Positions 62,554-64,000 of a stretch of DNA of 64,000 bases are shown here, piece after piece. A program made the position numbers and the translations under genes. The stretch is from assembly GCA_900469445.1 (NCBI GenBank), contig UBXM01000006.1, positions 558,001 through 622,000 of the forward strand, in the 5' to 3' direction. Numbering within the stretch: the first letter of the stretch is position 1; each line of letters starts with the position of its first letter. The notes beneath the pieces were generated by a model, which saw only the letters and a program-made list of their open reading frames with translations, did no database searches and was not told the DNA's origin. Source of the DNA: Hyphomicrobiales bacterium (GTDB lineage: Bacteria > Pseudomonadota > Alphaproteobacteria > Rhizobiales > Rhizobiaceae).

Positions 62554-64000
62554 TTATCCGTTCGAGCGCTTCAATGGCGGGGCTTTCCATCGACCGTCCA
62601 GCGCCTCGTCCTTCGGCCAATAAAGCCGCATGACGCAGAAGAACGGCCCTTCGGGTGCCGGGAGCCAGTTCGCCTCCCTGTCCTTTCCGGGAGATGCATT
62701 CTGGACGTAGAGCGTCACGCCCCCGTCAGGGTCCTTCTTCAGGCCCGGCAGCATCGGAGAATTGATGAGGTAACGGTTCAGCGCGTTTGCCGAGAGGAGG
62801 CTTTGGGGGAGCGTGTAGAGCGTTAGCGACCAGAACGCGTTCACGGGCGGAAGCTCTCCCGGTGGAAAGCGCAGCGAGTAGTGATTGCCCCCTGACATCG
62901 GCTTCAAATCGGCATCGACGAAGTATGTCGGATACATGGCCTCCTCTTTGGAGTTGCCATAGATGCCGAGAACGGCTGCCGCCATGCGGTACAGGTAGTT
63001 GTTCTTGAGGTAGTCCCGGGCCCCGACCATGTCGCCGCCCGTGATCTCTCCGCTATCGAGCTTGGTTTTTTTGAACGTCTCGAACTCCTCCCAGGCGTTC
63101 GCCATCCCCTGCTCGGCCGCCTTGCGCGCTTCGGGAGACAGGGCGTCAGCCCTGAATGGTGCCCCCGCTCCTATCCCGAATCTGGCAAATCGACTGCGCA
63201 GATCGGTCTCCGTCGGGTCGACCGGGCAGAATCTGAGCACGAAGTCGAGCAGCTCGAAGAATTTCGCCGAGGTCTTCTGCGCGTCCCGACTGAGAGGTGC
63301 AGGGAAGGCGGGCTTCTCCGATTTCGGAGCGTCCTTTCCGATGAATGACGAAAGCGGTTCGACTTTATACCCGGCCTGTATCTTCGTGACGTTGTCGATG
63401 TCATCGGAACCGAAGAGCTGCGTCCGATATAGGAGAAACGCGAAGTCCGTTTCGCAGCGAATAACGCCATCTATGCCGGCAGGTATCTCTCCCTTCCATC
63501 CGGGGCCTGTTAGAAGGAATTTGCCTTCGCCATTGCCTGTCGCCCGGCTGCCGACATACGCAAAGTTGAAAGTGTACCAATCTATGAATTGGATCGAATA
63601 GTAACGGTCCTTTTCGATCTCGGGGACGCTGAGAACGACCGGCTCAGCCCGAAGATCGGCACCTACGGATGAGTATGGCGTATCGGAGTTTGGAGACTGG
63701 ATCGCCTTGTCGTCGGGTGTATAGACGCGGGCCGTGTTGTGGACTTCATTCCAGCCGCCCTTGTATTCCGGGTCTTTGGTGTCGATGAAGTAGGAGTGTT
63801 GGATCCGGTAACTGTCCACCAGCGGAAAGCCGTAGATATAGGCATCCTTGGCGAAAGACAGCCATTCCTCCGCCGTGGGTTTCCCGGCAGCTGCAACAGG
63901 CAGAGGCGCGAAGAGTGGCAGCAGCGCGAAGGCTGTGGACTGCATGAGGAATCGGCGGCGTTTAAGTTTGACGCCGGGTTGGTGATGGCACGTTCCAAAT
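62554..64000 (-). CDS. DUF1254/DUF1214 exported protein with Tat-like signal, 5' end outside window
   Basis: The frame is open from the stop at 62554 to the window edge (about 482 codons), so the start lies beyond 64000. The ATG at 63945 is a poor start because codons just upstream encode KRRRFLMQSTAFALLPLFAP, a twin-arginine-type signal peptide cut near VAAAG. DUF1254 (IQSPNSDTPYSSVGADL) and DUF1214 (NAFWSLTLYTLPQSLL, LYWPKDEALDGRWKAPP) follow. Paralog of the downstream gene. Tat export would imply folding in the cytoplasm or a cofactor. Function unknown. Confidence 0.85.
   Translation of the reverse strand, partial: FGTCHHQPGVKLKRRRFLMQSTAFALLPLFAPLPVAAAGKPTAEEWLSFAKDAYIYGFPLVDSYRIQHSYFIDTKDPEYKGGWNEVHNTARVYTPDDKAIQSPNSDTPYSSVGADLRAEPVVLSVPEIEKDRYYSIQFIDWYTFNFAYVGSRATGNGEGKFLLTGPGWKGEIPAGIDGVIRCETDFAFLLYRTQLFGSDDIDNVTKIQAGYKVEPLSSFIGKDAPKSEKPAFPAPLSRDAQKTSAKFFELLDFVLRFCPVDPTETDLRSRFARFGIGAGAPFRADALSPEARKAAEQGMANAWEEFETFKKTKLDSGEITGGDMVGARDYLKNNYLYRMAAAVLGIYGNSKEEAMYPTYFVDADLKPMSGGNHYSLRFPPGELPPVNAFWSLTLYTLPQSLLSANALNRYLINSPMLPGLKKDPDGGVTLYVQNASPGKDREANWLPAPEGPFFCVMRLYWPKDEALDGRWKAPPLKRSNG

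Overview
The window reads as a Rhizobiales (probably Rhizobiaceae) accessory replicon or secondary chromosome. GC is high throughout. The beta-ketoadipate genes have the pcaDCHGB/pcaQ and pcaR/pcaIJF layout typical of Agrobacterium, Rhizobium and Sinorhizobium. GntR-FCD and LacI regulators and many ABC importers also fit this order. No rRNA, tRNA, CRISPR array or intact mobile element was seen.

Left part (1-25.3 kb): an envelope and acid/osmotic-stress block. It holds a partial aspartate 4-decarboxylase (aspD), an OmpA-like protein with a Cys-rich-repeat partner, a DUF900 hydrolase lipoprotein, a membrane-anchored DNA-binding/TPR protein of CadC-like architecture, an HlyD pair, DUF3300 and DUF2950 exported proteins, an AI-2E-type permease, PPK2, a second decarboxylase (Orn/Lys/Arg type) between two AspT-type antiporters, a SulP transporter, an MscS channel and a DUF2721 protein. 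Three paralogous proteins of about 90 residues with no recognised family lie in the window (10.9, 13.6 and 58.2 kb). Five transcription units carry a TAC-N7-TAC element ending 61-65 nt before the start codon, and a sixth (aspT) carries it farther upstream. This suggests a small unrecognised regulon.

Middle (25.3-33.8 kb): an FbpA/AfuA-type ABC importer is followed, in tight or overlapping order, by an inositol-monophosphatase-like enzyme, a dual-specificity-type phosphatase and a LacI regulator. The arrangement suggests uptake and dephosphorylation of a phosphorylated organic compound. A group III truncated haemoglobin and an EamA permease follow.

Aromatic block (33.8-58 kb): two tandem GntR-FCD regulators; quiC (3-dehydroshikimate dehydratase); a polar-amino-acid-type ABC importer interleaved with aroQ, an AroE-like dehydrogenase and a Gfo/Idh/MocA oxidoreductase; then pcaB-G-H-C-D with divergent pcaQ, pcaR with divergent pcaI-J-F, a branched-chain-type ABC importer, and pobA with divergent pobR. 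Together these would take quinate/shikimate and 4-hydroxybenzoate to protocatechuate and on to succinyl-CoA and acetyl-CoA. The importer's binding protein lacks the residues that hold an amino acid's ammonium group, so it may carry quinate, shikimate or dehydroshikimate.

Right edge (58.2-64 kb): the third small paralog, a second DNA-binding/TPR protein, a MetA-pathway-like outer-membrane protein, and two DUF1254/DUF1214 exported proteins. The last of these runs off the window with a Tat-like signal peptide.
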